Shown: in pieces, positions 9,418-20,991 of the stretch
How the letters are laid out: the number at the start of each line of letters is the position of its first letter
Position numbering within the stretch: the first letter of the stretch is position 1
Assembly: GCF_000527175.1 (NCBI RefSeq)
Contig: NZ_AZUR01000001.1
Span: 1,836,501-1,900,500, forward strand
Reading direction: 5' to 3'
DNA length: 64,000 nt
Source of the DNA: Pseudogulbenkiania sp. MAI-1
Lineage (GTDB): Bacteria; Pseudomonadota; Gammaproteobacteria; Burkholderiales; Chromobacteriaceae
Made by a program: the position numbers and the translations under genes
Notes under the pieces: generated by a model
Seen by the model: the letters and a program-made list of their open reading frames with translations, nothing else
Database searches by the model: none
What the model was told of the DNA's origin: nothing

Positions 9418-10568
9418 GCGGCTTCTCCCGTTGCTTCATAAGCGGCTTCGCCGAGCGGCGTGCCGTCCATGCTGAACAGCCGCACCGCCACGCGCTCGAC
9501 GCTGGGCACCTTGGGCGCCATCAGCGCGGCGACGCGACGCTCGATTTCCATCCAGTAAGCGCGCGCGCCGGCTTCGTTGCGCACGATTTGCACTACATTT
9601 TCCACGGTATTGGCTTTCTCGATTTGTTCCACGAGTTCGGCGGCGAAGCCGAGCTCGGCGGCCACGGCGGCGACGGAGCCCATCGCCATGCCGCTCTTGC
9701 TCGAATGGGTGTCCCACACGCCGTCGAGCAGCTTGGCGATCTTGCCGGGGTGGCCCAGCACCCACAGCGTGCCAAGCCGGGCCTGTTGTTCTTCCAGCGT
9801 TTGCTGGGCGTAGTCGAGCGAGACGCCGACGAAGTTGGCGATCTGCACCACTTCCTTCTTTTCCAGCCCCAGCGTGTCGGCGGCATAGCCACGCCCGATC
9901 TTGCCGGGAGTGAAGGCGATGGCAGCAGGGCTATGGCCCAGCGCCACGCGGATGTAGACCTCGATCGAGGCCATCCACGCGGCGAGCGACATCGGCTCGA
10001 CGATGCCGCTGGTGCCGAGGATGGAGATGCCGCCGACGATGCCGAGCATCGGGTTGAAGGTGCGCTTGGCGATCTTGTCGCCGTCGACGCAGCCGATGGC
10101 CAGATCGAAGCCGGGGTCGGACTCGCCCGAGAGCACCTCGTCCACTGCCCAGCGCATCATCTGGCGCGGCACGGGGTTGATCGCCGGTTCTCCGGGCGGA
10201 ATGCGCAGCCCCGGCTGGGTGACGGTGCCGACGCCGGCGGCGGCGATGAAACGCAGCGCGCCCGTGCCGTTGACCGACACCTCGGCAAAGATGGTCGCCC
10301 CGTCGGTATTGTCAGGGTCATCACCGCCGTACTTCAGCACTTCGGCACGCACCGCGCCGCTGTCCAGCCGTTCCACCTTTTCCACCGGCACCACCAGGTA
10401 GTAATCCGGGTCCGGCAGGCTGACCTCGACCTCGCGCACCACCTCGCCGCACAGCAGCAGCGTCAGTGCCGCCTTGACCGCCGCCGTGGCGCAACTGCCG
10501 GTGGTGCGGCCGCGGCGCAGGCCGTTGGGGGCCGGCGTGGCGAGGTCGTAGGGGCGGCGGGCGCTCAT
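9414..10568 (-). CDS. cbiD: Cobalt-precorrin-5B C1-methyltransferase CbiD
   Basis: Methylates C1 in the anaerobic-type pathway. The 384-residue protein begins MSARRPYDLATP and carries the family blocks LRRGRTTGSCATAAVKAA, AAAGVGTVTQPGL, GIVGGISILGTSGIVEPMS, and GHPGKIAKLLDG. The ATG at 10568 lies 2 nt after the cbiX-cbiC stop; the open frame extends further upstream but only as a shadow of that gene. CbiD is not homologous to the aerobic CobF, another sign of the anaerobic-type route. Confidence 0.93.
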   Translation of the reverse strand: MSARRPYDLATPAPNGLRRGRTTGSCATAAVKAALTLLLCGEVVREVEVSLPDPDYYLVVPVEKVERLDSGAVRAEVLKYGGDDPDNTDGATIFAEVSVNGTGALRFIAAAGVGTVTQPGLRIPPGEPAINPVPRQMMRWAVDEVLSGESDPGFDLAIGCVDGDKIAKRTFNPMLGIVGGISILGTSGIVEPMSLAAWMASIEVYIRVALGHSPAAIAFTPGKIGRGYAADTLGLEKKEVVQIANFVGVSLDYAQQTLEEQQARLGTLWVLGHPGKIAKLLDGVWDTHSSKSGMAMGSVAAVAAELGFAAELVEQIEKANTVENVVQIVRNEAGARAYWMEIERRVAALMAPKVPSVERVAVRLFSMDGTPLGEAAYEATGEAA

Positions 10569-10570
10569 GC

Positions 10571-12142
10571 TTACGCTCGTTGTTCCTGGTTCTGGCGCCC
10601 GACGTGCTCGATGGCCGAGATCATCAGCGCGTTGACCACGGTGGCTGCCCAGGGCGAACCGCCTCGCGTGCCTCGGTTGGTGATGCGCGGTACTTGCAAC
10701 AGGCGGGCCAGTTCTTCCTTGCACTCGCGCGTGCCGACGAAGCCAACCGGCAGTCCGACCACCAGCTGCGGGCGCCAGCCGTGCTCGCGCACCAGCCGCA
10801 CCACTTCCATGATTGCGGTCGGCGCATCGCCGATGGCGACGATCACGTCGTTGCCGAACTTCTGCCAGGCACGGCGGATGCCGGCGGCGGAGCGGGTGAT
10901 GCCGTGCGTCTTGGCAAGCAGATGCGTCTCTTCGTCGTGCACGCCGCACCAGGTCTCGACGCCCAGCTGATCTAGCACCGCGCGCTTGAGGCCAGTCTGC
11001 ACCATGGTGACGTCGGTCACCACGCGGCGGCAGCGCAAGAGCGCGCGCAGGCCGATCTCGGTGGCGCCGGGCGAAAAATACATATCATCCACGCTGCTGA
11101 AATCGCCCGAGGTGTGCACCAGGCGTTGCAGCACGGTGTGCAGCTCGGCCGGGATGGTCGACCAGTCGTAGCCGGCCTGGATGATGCGCATGCTCTCGGC
11201 TTCGATCGGGTGTGGTACGTAGGGCGGCCAGTTGTCGAGCGGCGCTGGCGCGGCGTCGGTGCGGCCTAAGAGCCCGCGCACCAAGCCGTGGTGGCCCTGT
11301 TGCGGGGTGCCGACCTGTTCCTCGAAGCCGACGATCTGCACGCGGTACTTGCACAGCGCGCAGTTCATCGTGGCACGGCCCTCGACCCCTTCCTGAGCGC
11401 GTTCGAGGAACACGTCGGCCACGTGCGGATGCACACCGAGGTAATCGGCCTTGAGCACCTCGATCTCCGGATGGCGCGCGGCCAGATCGTCCGCCGCGGC
11501 GTAGATGCGCTTGACCAGCACGCCGTCGAACAGGAAGTAGGGCAGCACCACGATGCGCTGGTAACCGAGCAAGGCGGCGGCCCGCAGGCCGTCGGCCACC
11601 AGCGGTTTGGCAGTGCCGGAATAGCAGACGAAGGAGGTGCCGAAGCCCATGCCTTCTTCCAGCATGCGCGTGAGCTTGGAAATCTCGGAGTTGGCGTCCG
11701 GGTCCGAGGTGCCGCGCCCGACCACCACCAGACAGGTGTCGGCGCGCGAGATGCTCTGGGCCGAACGGCCTTCGGCCTCGATGATGCGCTCGCGGCATAG
11801 CTGCAAGAGCTTGGGGTGCAGGTCCATCGCCGCGCCGAAATGGAAGTCGACGCCGGGGTGGGTACGCTGCAAGGCCAACAACTCGCTCGGCATGTCGTTC
11901 TTGGCGTGGGTGGCGGCGAGCAGCACGCCCGGCACCATCACCACCTTCTTGGCGCCGGCTTCGATCACCGCGTCGACGGCTTCGTCGATGGTCGGCGTGG
12001 CGAATTCCAGAAAGCCGTGCTTGACGGTGCGTCCACCGGCGCGCTCGCGCAAGAGCGCCACCAGCGCCATGAACTCGTTGACTCCGTCCGGGTCACGGCT
12101 GCCGTGGCCGGCCAGCACGATGGCGTAATCGTTGTCACTCAT
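10571..12142 (-). CDS. cbiXC: CbiX cobaltochelatase - CbiC precorrin-8X methylmutase fusion
   Basis: A 523-residue bifunctional protein. Residues 1-290 are a two-lobed CbiX-type chelatase (VLAGHGSRDPDG with His13; a second lobe VVVGRGTSDPDA near 140-150) that inserts Co(II) into sirohydrochlorin early in the pathway. It ends in MNCALCKYR (Cys261, Cys264), the MxCxxC of Fe-S-bearing CbiX proteins. Residues from about 308 are CbiC/CobH (YVPHPIEAESMRII; ALLRCRRVVTDVTMV; GDAPTAIMEVVRL; GLPVGFVGTRECKEEL), which moves the C11 methyl group to C12. The start ATG at 12142 overlaps the cbiE stop as ATGA. An early chelatase is unexpected beside cobN. Confidence 0.92.
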   Translation of the reverse strand: MSDNDYAIVLAGHGSRDPDGVNEFMALVALLRERAGGRTVKHGFLEFATPTIDEAVDAVIEAGAKKVVMVPGVLLAATHAKNDMPSELLALQRTHPGVDFHFGAAMDLHPKLLQLCRERIIEAEGRSAQSISRADTCLVVVGRGTSDPDANSEISKLTRMLEEGMGFGTSFVCYSGTAKPLVADGLRAAALLGYQRIVVLPYFLFDGVLVKRIYAAADDLAARHPEIEVLKADYLGVHPHVADVFLERAQEGVEGRATMNCALCKYRVQIVGFEEQVGTPQQGHHGLVRGLLGRTDAAPAPLDNWPPYVPHPIEAESMRIIQAGYDWSTIPAELHTVLQRLVHTSGDFSSVDDMYFSPGATEIGLRALLRCRRVVTDVTMVQTGLKRAVLDQLGVETWCGVHDEETHLLAKTHGITRSAAGIRRAWQKFGNDVIVAIGDAPTAIMEVVRLVREHGWRPQLVVGLPVGFVGTRECKEELARLLQVPRITNRGTRGGSPWAATVVNALMISAIEHVGRQNQEQRA

Positions 12143-12840
12143 TTGTGGCTCGGCTCGATCTGGCTGTCCATGGGGGCGAGGGTGCGGATCAGCATGATGC
12201 TCATGTCGGAGAAGCGCTGGTCGACGCATTCGGCCAGGGTGCCGTGCCATTCGGCGTCGCCACGGGTGAGGTTTTCCCACACTTCCACCGGGTGTTCGGG
12301 CGGAATGCCGTTTTCCAGCAGGTAGGCGGCGATGTGCCAGGGCATGAAGGAGCGCGCCTCGTCCCAGGGGCAGGGGATGACGATGGCGTTGCGCTGGTCT
12401 TCGAGCGCGTGCACCAGGTGGCGCTTGAACGGGGTCAGGTCGCCGCGGCGGTGGAAGGTGATGAAGCTGGTTTCGTCGAAGCACACCTTGGCGCGCGAGG
12501 CCAGGATCTGCGCCGACGAGATGCCGGGGATGGTTTCCACCGGGTGGCCGCAGGCGCGCTCGACGCGTTCCAGGTATTGGAAACCGCTGAAGTGGATGTC
12601 GCCCATGAACACGACGACGCATTTCTTGCCGGCGTGATGGCGCTCGGCGACCACGTCGAGCTGGGCGACCTGGTCGCGGTAGCCCATCTGGATCACCTCG
12701 GCGGTGTCCGGGATCAGCGGGCGCACCACGTCGACCACGGCGTTGAAGCCGGCGACCACGTCGGCCTCGCGGATCAGTTGCGCCGAGCGTTGCGGCAGGT
12801 AGCCGATGTCGCCGGGGCCGGCGCCGATGCAGATAATCAT
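12139..12840 (-). CDS. cbiE: Cobalt-precorrin-7 (C5)-methyltransferase CbiE
   Basis: SAM-dependent methylation at C5, 233 residues. MIICIGAGPGDIGYLPQRSAQLIREAD carries the methylase N-terminal loop, FMGDIHFSGFQYL the substrate block, and IPGISSAQILASRA the family signature. In CobL-type proteins a CbiT domain for C15 methylation and decarboxylation is fused behind CbiE; here the protein ends without it and no cbiT is seen in the window. Confidence 0.9.
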   Translation of the reverse strand: MIICIGAGPGDIGYLPQRSAQLIREADVVAGFNAVVDVVRPLIPDTAEVIQMGYRDQVAQLDVVAERHHAGKKCVVVFMGDIHFSGFQYLERVERACGHPVETIPGISSAQILASRAKVCFDETSFITFHRRGDLTPFKRHLVHALEDQRNAIVIPCPWDEARSFMPWHIAAYLLENGIPPEHPVEVWENLTRGDAEWHGTLAECVDQRFSDMSIMLIRTLAPMDSQIEPSHK

Positions 12841-12871
12841 GTGGTTTTCCTCGGTATTCAGTATCTCGTTC

Positions 12872-14829
<1,958 letters not shown>

Positions 14830-14833
<4 letters not shown>

Positions 14834-17800
14834 CGTTTCGGGTTCTCCCCGCGTTCTTCCAGCATCGCTTCGCTTTGCAGGTGCAGGTCGCGCAGCGCGG
14901 CCAGGGTGTCCGGATTCGGCTCTTCCCACAACCGGCGCTGGGCCGCTTCTAAGAGGCGCTCGGTGATGGCGTTGAGCGCCCACGGGTTGCTCTCGGCGAA
15001 GAATTCCTGCATCTGGGCGTCGAGCGCGTAGGTTTCGGCCAACTGCTCGTACACCCAATCGTCCACCACGTGGGCGGTGGCGTCGTAGCCGAACAGGTAG
15101 TCGACCGTGGCTGTCAGTTCCAGCCCGCCTTTATAACCGTGTTTTTGGATGCTGGCGATCCACTTGGGGTTGGCCACGCGCGAGCGGAACACGCGCAGCA
15201 CCTCCTCCTTCAACCCGCGCACCGCCGGGTTGTCCGGGTTGTGGCTGTCGCCGAAGTAGTGGCGCGGCTGGCGTCCGGTGAGGCTGCGGATGGTGGCGAT
15301 CATGCCGCCGTGGTACTGCAGGTAGTCGTCGCTGTCGAAGATGTCGTGTTCGCGGTTGTCCTGGTTGTGCAGCGCCACCTCGACGCCGGACAGCCGATGC
15401 CGGAAATCGGCGCGCGCGTCGGTGCCGTTGTCGCGCTGGCCGTAGGCGTAGCCGCCCCAGTTGATGTAGGCGGTGGCGAAATCGGCGTCGGTTTCCCAGT
15501 TCTGCTCGTTGATGAGCGGCAGGATGCCGGCGCCGTAGGTGCCGGGCTTGGAGCCGAACACGCGGTAGAGCGCGCGCTGGCTTGCGCTGTCGGACGGCAG
15601 GCCCCGGAACAGGTCGTGAGTCAGGTCGGCCAGGTAGTGCTTGCGCACGAAGTTCTGCTCGACCGGCTCATCCAGCCGCGCCACGGTGTGCACCGCCTCG
15701 TCGACCAGGTGGATCAGGTGCGGGAAGGCGTCGCGGAAGAAGCCACTGATGCGTACCGTGACGTCGATGCGCGGGCGGCCAAGATCTTCAAGCGGGATCA
15801 CCTCGATGCCGGCCACTCGACGGCTCTCGACCTGCCACTTGGGACGCACGCCGAGCAGCGCCAGGATTTCGGCGATGTCGTCGCCGTGGGTGCGCATCGC
15901 GCTGGTGCCCCAGACGCTGATGCTGACGGTCTCGGGGAGATGCCCGGTTTCCTTGCGGTGGCGCGCCAGGACTTCGTTTGCCAGTTCGGTGCCGATGCGC
16001 CAGGCGGCCTGCGAGGGCAGGCTGCGCGGGTCGACCGAGTAGAAGTTGCGCCCGGTCGGCAGCACGTGTGCCATGCCGCGTGTCGGCGCGCCGCTCGGGC
16101 CCGCCGGCACGTAGCCGCCGGCGAGACCGTGCAGCAGGTTGTCGATCTCTTCCGAGGTGCGGGCGAGGTTGGGTACCAGCTCGCGGCAGACGTAGGCCAG
16201 GGTGCGGCGCAGGCTTTCGGGGGCTTCGCTGCCCGGCAGCGCCTGTGCCAGCGCGCCGTCGATGGCCGCGGCATCGAAGCCGTGCTCGGCCAAGGCGGCG
16301 ACCAGCGCACGGCCCAGCGCGGCAATTTCGTCGAGCGCATCGGCGCGCGTCACCAGCGGTTTGTCGGCCAGCGCTTGCAGACGCGGCGGCACGGCGGCGA
16401 GCCGCTTGCCCTTGTCGTCCTGCAGTCCATTCCAGTCCACGTCCAGCGCTTCGGCCACGCTCGCGGGCAGGCTTGGAATTGCCAGGTTGGGCAGGCGCAC
16501 CATCGCGCACACCATGTCCACTAGAGCCGCGTCTTGCGGCACCTTGCCGAGGATGTGCAGGCCGTCGCGGATCTGCGCCGCGCCCAACTCGCACAGGTAG
16601 CCGTCGATGTCCTCGATCAGGTGGGCGACGTCGACGCCTTCCATCTTGGCCAGGGTCAGTGGCACGCCGTCCTCGTTCAGCGTGGCGTCCCACTCGTGGT
16701 GGTGATCATGGTCGTGATCGTGGTGGTGGTGCCCATGGCCGTGATGATCGTGGTCATGATGGCCATGGTGATGATGGTCATGACCGTGGTGGTGATCGTG
16801 CCCGTGTCCATGTCCATGGCTGTGCGGCTTGGCGACGCTCGGACGGTACTTGCTACCGACGTTCGCTGTAGCGCCGGCCTGCTTCATGGCGGGCTTGGCC
16901 GGTTGCAGGCGGTACTTGCCGGCTACAGTGCTGCCAGACTCGTGACCATGGCCGTGCTCGCCATGGTGGTGATGTCCATGGCCGTGATGGTGATGCGTGT
17001 GTTCTTCCTCGTGCTCATGATCATGGTGATGTTCGTGATCATGATCGTGGGCGTGGCCCAGCATCGCCGCCAGATCGGTATCGAGCTTGGCTTCCTTGAT
17101 CAGGTCCCAGATCTGTTGCTGCAACAGCGGCAGCTTGGCCGGGTCCAGCATCTCGACCTGGTAGTACTCGTCCACCAACTGCGTCAGCTGCGCCAAGGGC
17201 CCATAGGTGTCGGCGGTGGTCATCGGCGGGGTGAGGTGGTCGATGATCACCGAATGCGCGCGGCGCTTGGCCTGCGAGCCTTCGCCCGGGTCGTTGAGGA
17301 TGAACGGGTAGAACATCGGCAGATCGCCCAGCAGCGCATCCGGGAAGCAGTTTTCCGAGACGCCCACGCCCTTGCCCGGCAGCCATTCCAGCGTGCCGTG
17401 CTTGCCGACGTGGACGATGGCGTCGGCTTTCCAGTCGTCGCGCAGCCAGCAATAGAGCGCGTAGTAGTGGTGGGTCGGCGGCAGGTCCGGGGTGTGGTAG
17501 ATCGCGTCCGGGTCCATGCCGTAGCCGCGCGGCGGCTGCAGCGCGACGAAGGCGTTGCCGAACTCCAGCCCGGCGAACACCAGTTTGCCCTCGTGCACGT
17601 AGGCGCTGCCCGGCGCCTCGCCCCAGCGTTCCAGCATCTTCTGCCGCAGCAGATCGGGCAACTGGCCGAACCACTCGGCGTAGCGCGCCGCCGGCACGCT
17701 GGCGATGGCTTTGCTTAATTGATCCGCCGTCAGGTAGTCCTCGTCGTAGGCGCCACGGTCGATCAGTTCGTGGATCAGCGCGTCACTCGATTCCGGTAGG

Positions 17801-19020
17801 TCGGGCAGGTGGTAGCCCTGCTCGCGCATGGCGTGCAAGAGCGCGAACAGCGAGGCCGGCGAATCCAGCCCCACGGCGTTGCCGATCTGCGAAGCCTTGC
17901 TGTTGGAATTGGTGAAGATGAAGGCGATGCGCTTCTTCTCGGCCGGAATGCGGCGCAACGCCACCTGGCGCGCGGCGATGCCGGCGACACGGCGCACCCG
18001 GTCGGCCAGCGGCGCGTAGTGGGTCTCGTCCTGCTCGTGCTTGAACGACATCGGCACGCTGACGATGCGGCCGTCGAACTCCGGCAGCGCCACGTTCATC
18101 GCGGTGTCGAGCGGGTTCAGCCCACGCTCGGAGGTCTCCCACTGCTGCTGCGTCATGCTGCTGGTGATGGCCTGGATCACCGGGATGTCGAGCCGCTCGA
18201 AGGCCGCCACCGACCAACCGGCGGCGGTGGGGCCGTCGGCGTTGACGTCGCCCATGGCGAAGGACGTAGTGTTGATCAACGTATCAATCTGCCCGGCGTC
18301 GCAGAAGAACTGCAGCGCGGCCGGCATACCCGTCTCGTCGAGCGTGCGCAGCGACGCGGTGTACACCGGCAGCGCGTTGAGCTGCCGCTCGGCCAGCATG
18401 TCGACCAGCATGTCGATGAAGCGGGTGTTGCCGCTCATCCAGTGCGCGCGGTAGAAGGTGATGCCGACCGTCGGCCAGTCCGGGTGGCGGATCGCCGCCC
18501 AGTCGTCGAGCGTGGCGAGCCCCGACAGCTCCGGATGGTAGATGCCGTGTTCGGGCAGCGGGGTGGGCGGCTGGTAGCCAAAGCCGCTCATCAGCAGCCG
18601 GTCGGACAGGCAGCGCAGTAGTTGCTCCATATTGCCGCTGCCGCCCGCCTGCAGGTAGGCGGTGACCTCGTGCTGCAGCGCCGGCGGCACCGACGATAGG
18701 GCCGCAAGCTCCGGGTCCGGCTCGCCGGTACCGCTGACCACGATCAGCGCGCGCTCGTGGGCCTTGGCGTCCTTCACCAGCTCCTCGAAGCCGGGGATGG
18801 TCTGGGCGCGGCCCAGCACCCGCACCACCACGATGCGTGCGGTGGCGACCGGGCCCGCCAGCAGCGCGGCCATGCGCTCGGCGCTGTCCACCGTCTGCAG
18901 GTTGACGCCGGCCACCGACACGAAGCCCCCCGGTAATTCGGATTCGGCGCGATGCAGTGCGGTCAGGTCGGTGCCGGCGTGGGTCAGCAGCACGATGCCG
19001 CCGTGGGACAGGGCGCTCAT
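14830..19020 (-). CDS. cobN: Cobaltochelatase large subunit CobN with His-rich insertion
   Basis: The largest gene here: 1396 residues, BchH/CobN family, inserting Co(II) into hydrogenobyrinate a,c-diamide with ATP-driven help from the ChlID-type protein. Family blocks include VGITFYRAHWMSGNTRFID, FTNSNSKASQIGNAVGLDS, HVGKHGTLEWLPGKGVGVS, SVWGTSAMRTHGDDIAE, NWGGYAYGQ and MDTLS-independent C-terminal helices. Residues about 655-777 (plus-strand 16690-17055) hold two blocks made mostly of His with Asp, Glu and Gly, separated by a short linker that contains the duplicated sequence (A/S)KYRL/P..AKP. This makes it longer than the usual 1250-1300 residues. The insertion probably binds or stores metal. 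Confidence 0.94.
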
Positions 19021-19346
19021 GGCTGCTCTCCTTGTTCGACGTCGCCGATGCCCAGGCGGTGGAAAATCAGCTCTTCGACCGGGCAGTCGCCCGCCAGGTG
19101 TTCATGGACGATGCGCTGGATCGCCGCCGCGTCGACCTTGCGATACCACACGCCTTCGGGGTAGACCGCGAGGATAGGCCCTTCCTTGCACACGGCGAAG
19201 CAATGGGACCGGGTACGCTTGACGCGCAGGCCCTCGCAGGCGTCGATGGCCTGACCCAGCACCTTGAACATGGCTTCGGCCTCGACGCCGTTCTCGGTGC
19301 AGCGCGGACCGGTGCACATCAACACGTGCTTGTAGTGGGTTCTCAT
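19017..19346 (-). CDS. (2Fe-2S) thioredoxin-like ferredoxin, first gene of the cobalamin operon
   Basis: A 109-residue protein with the thioredoxin-like 2Fe-2S fold: Cys11 and Cys16 in CTGPRC, Cys49 and Cys53 in CFAVC, spaced as in NuoE-like ferredoxins. The start at 19346 (MRTHYKHVL) aligns with the family; the frame stays open upstream through the riboswitch leader. Its TGA overlaps the cobN ATG. A redox protein linked to cobN could keep cobalt as Co(II)/Co(I) or supply electrons for corrin reduction or adenosylation; that role is inference from position. Confidence 0.85.
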   Translation of the reverse strand: MRTHYKHVLMCTGPRCTENGVEAEAMFKVLGQAIDACEGLRVKRTRSHCFAVCKEGPILAVYPEGVWYRKVDAAAIQRIVHEHLAGDCPVEELIFHRLGIGDVEQGEQP

Positions 19347-19381
19347 GCCGGCATCCTCGCCAGGAGCGTGGCGGCGGTAGG

Positions 19382-19404
19382 AAAAACGCGCTGACGGGCA
19401 GCGC
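19382..19404 (-). terminator. Intrinsic terminator in the cobalamin leader (riboswitch expression platform)
   Basis: Read on the minus strand, GCGCTG-cccgt-CAGCGC is followed by G and five T. It lies 36 nt before the ferredoxin start and about 155 nt after the aptamer, so it can serve as the OFF-state terminator of the B12 riboswitch. Another perfect 9-bp pair (ATGCCCTCG 19443-19451 with CGAGGGCAT 19473-19481) lies between and could take part in the switch. Confidence 0.65.
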
Positions 19405-19559
19405 GGTGGTTCTGAATTCGTGGTAGCGGCGACGCCATGGTAATGCCCTCGGTGAATACGCATCGCCGCGAGCGAGGGCATGAGCGGCCGCCATCGGGGG
19501 CACTCGCGCGATCCCCCGGTGCACCCCGCCCGGTTTCTGCTTGCGACGACAAAAGGGAC

Positions 19560-19697
19560 GGCCGGTCTCCTGGCTTGCGCGTCATCGCCTGGCGCCGCCT
19601 TCCCGGAATGTTTTTCCAGTGGCCTCGGGCGCCGACTCGTCGCTTACAGTTGCGGGGGCAGCCGCGGTATCGCACCACGTTCCCGTCACCGTCACTT
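19560..19697 (-). promoter_or_regulatory. Cobalamin (B12) riboswitch aptamer
   Basis: On the minus strand the conserved core is present in order: GGGAA, GGTGCGATACC, the B12-box-like CTGCCCCCGCAACTGTAAGCGA, GCCACTGG, GGGAAGGC, and the 3' AGCCAGGAGACCGGCC. It controls the leftward cobalamin operon beginning at 19346. The 3' half of the closing stem (GACCGGCC) is clear, but I cannot find a good 5' partner, because the 265-bp inverted-repeat element begins immediately beyond 19697. Confidence 0.92.
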
Positions 19698-19698
19698 A

Positions 19699-19963
19699 GA
19701 GCCTGTTCAAGGTCTTTTTACGGCTGCGGCCAGGTACTGCCGGATGCAGCGCTAGAAGAGAGTCCCGCCGCAGTGCATTCACTGCCAGGGACGAACGACA
19801 ACGCGATGCGCCGGCAGTACCCGGCCCCGGAGGGCTGGCCCGGCAAACGACCAGCTGCGGTGTTGGACGACTTGACCTTAGAATGACTAAGGTCTGCATC
19901 GTCCGCCTAGCATCTGGCCATTTGCCGGGTCAGCGCAGTCGAAAAAAGACCTTGAACAGGCTC
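19699..19963. mobile_element. 265-bp non-coding element with 30-bp terminal inverted repeats and two long hairpins
   Basis: The left end reads GAGCCTGTTCAAGGTCTTTT from 19699; the right end read inward is the same for 21 bases and the match continues to about 30 bp with two differences. Flanks are TTA (left) and TTC (right). The interior has no gene but two nested palindromes. Hairpin 1 runs 19733-19821: GGTACTGCCGG with CCGGCAGTACC, then GTCCC/GGGAC and CAGTG/CACTG. Hairpin 2 runs 19839-19929: CCCGGCAAA/TTTGCCGGG, CCAG/CTGG, GGACGA/TCGTCC, and GACCTTAG/CTAAGGTC around loop AATGA. GAG ends and a TTA flank resemble those at 413-1787. It occupies the place where the cobalamin operon promoter should be. 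Confidence 0.75.
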
Positions 19964-20025
19964 TTCGGGGCAGGATGATACGTGAGGGCGGCGGGCTTGT
20001 GAACAAACGCGGCGATACCATCCGG

Positions 20026-20907
20026 CTATTTGCCGCGCGGAGAGGATGCCGCCGGGCATTGGCCTGGCTTGAACCACAGCTCCTTGCGGGCGAGCGGGGT
20101 TTGCGGCGGCAGTATCGGATTGTTCAGCTCGATGACGGTACGTTGCTCGAGCCGGGCCTGTTCGATGAACCCGGCGTAGTGCCGGCAGAACAGCCGGTCG
20201 AAGCTGCCGTCGGCGATGGCGCGTTCCAGCCCGCGCTCGATCGTCGCGGCGAGCGCGGTGTCGCGCCGGTTGACGAAAAAATAGAACGCCGTGGGGTAGC
20301 GGATCACCAAGTGCTGATCGATCACGATGCCATCGGCGCGATGGCGCTCGGCTTCGGCCCGGATCTCGATGAGGGAGCGGGGGAAGTAATCGAACCGCTT
20401 CAGCACCAGCATGCGGAACAGATTCTCGTACTGGGGAACGCCGACCACCTTCAGGCCGTTGCCGCGCAAGATCTCGGTATCGGGCCAGTCGTGCCCCTGG
20501 CCGGCGATGAAGTGGCGCAAGTCCTGGACGGTACGCACGCCGGCGAGCAGATCGGCCCGGTCTGCACGCACCAGCGGCAGGCGCCATCCGATCAGCCCCT
20601 TGTTGATGGGGATGCGGATCGGCCGCAACGCTGCCTCGCGCTCGATGGAGGTCATGCTCCAGGCCACGCGCACGGTGCTGCCGCGGCCGAGCTCGTTCAG
20701 GGCGCGGCCCTGCTGCATCCATTCCTCCGACGCGCGTAGCTGATGCTTCGCGCCGGCCTTGGCGAAAGCCAGCCGCAGCAGGGTGAGGGGATAGTCGGCG
20801 CGCGCATCGCCGACCGCCTCTGGCCGGGGATAGACGATCACCTCGGCCTGCGCGAGTGCGCTGGCGCCGATCAGGCAGAGCGAGGCGAGCACGACAGGCA
20901 GGACCAT
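20026..20907 (-). CDS. Orphan periplasmic substrate-binding-like protein (paralogue 1 of 3)
   Basis: A secreted 293-residue protein. The first 20-22 residues are a signal peptide (VLPVVLASLCLIGASALAQA). The rest resembles the family-3 solute-binding fold: RVAWSMTSIEREAALRPIRIPINKG, an AGQGHDWPDTEIL motif, FDYFPRSLIEI and a C-terminal IELNNPILP. Two other proteins in this window (53884-54750 and 57551-58468) share these blocks. No permease or ATPase gene is adjacent. AGGAG precedes the ATG. It follows the MFS gene by 84 nt with no clear terminator and could be in the cbiB operon. Ligand unknown; a sensor-input role is as possible as transport. Confidence 0.82.
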   Translation of the reverse strand: MVLPVVLASLCLIGASALAQAEVIVYPRPEAVGDARADYPLTLLRLAFAKAGAKHQLRASEEWMQQGRALNELGRGSTVRVAWSMTSIEREAALRPIRIPINKGLIGWRLPLVRADRADLLAGVRTVQDLRHFIAGQGHDWPDTEILRGNGLKVVGVPQYENLFRMLVLKRFDYFPRSLIEIRAEAERHRADGIVIDQHLVIRYPTAFYFFVNRRDTALAATIERGLERAIADGSFDRLFCRHYAGFIEQARLEQRTVIELNNPILPPQTPLARKELWFKPGQCPAASSPRGK

Positions 20908-20991
20908 CGACGGACTCCTGGGCTAGTAATAGTTACAGCTAAGCCGATGAGGTGAGGGCAGGCAAGCGGAGGTCAGCATCCGAGGCCGCTC

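Noticed and set aside
12139..12840. Possible CobL (CbiE-CbiT) fusion
   Set aside because: The protein ends at 233 residues after the CbiE domain and the next gene begins directly; no CbiT-type methyltransferase motif is present.
16690..17055. Repetitive GTG/ATG-rich DNA that looks like a tandem-repeat array
   Set aside because: It is the codon pattern of the His-rich insertion in cobN (CAC/CAT codons on the minus strand), in frame throughout, with no conserved repeat unit or spacer as in CRISPR.
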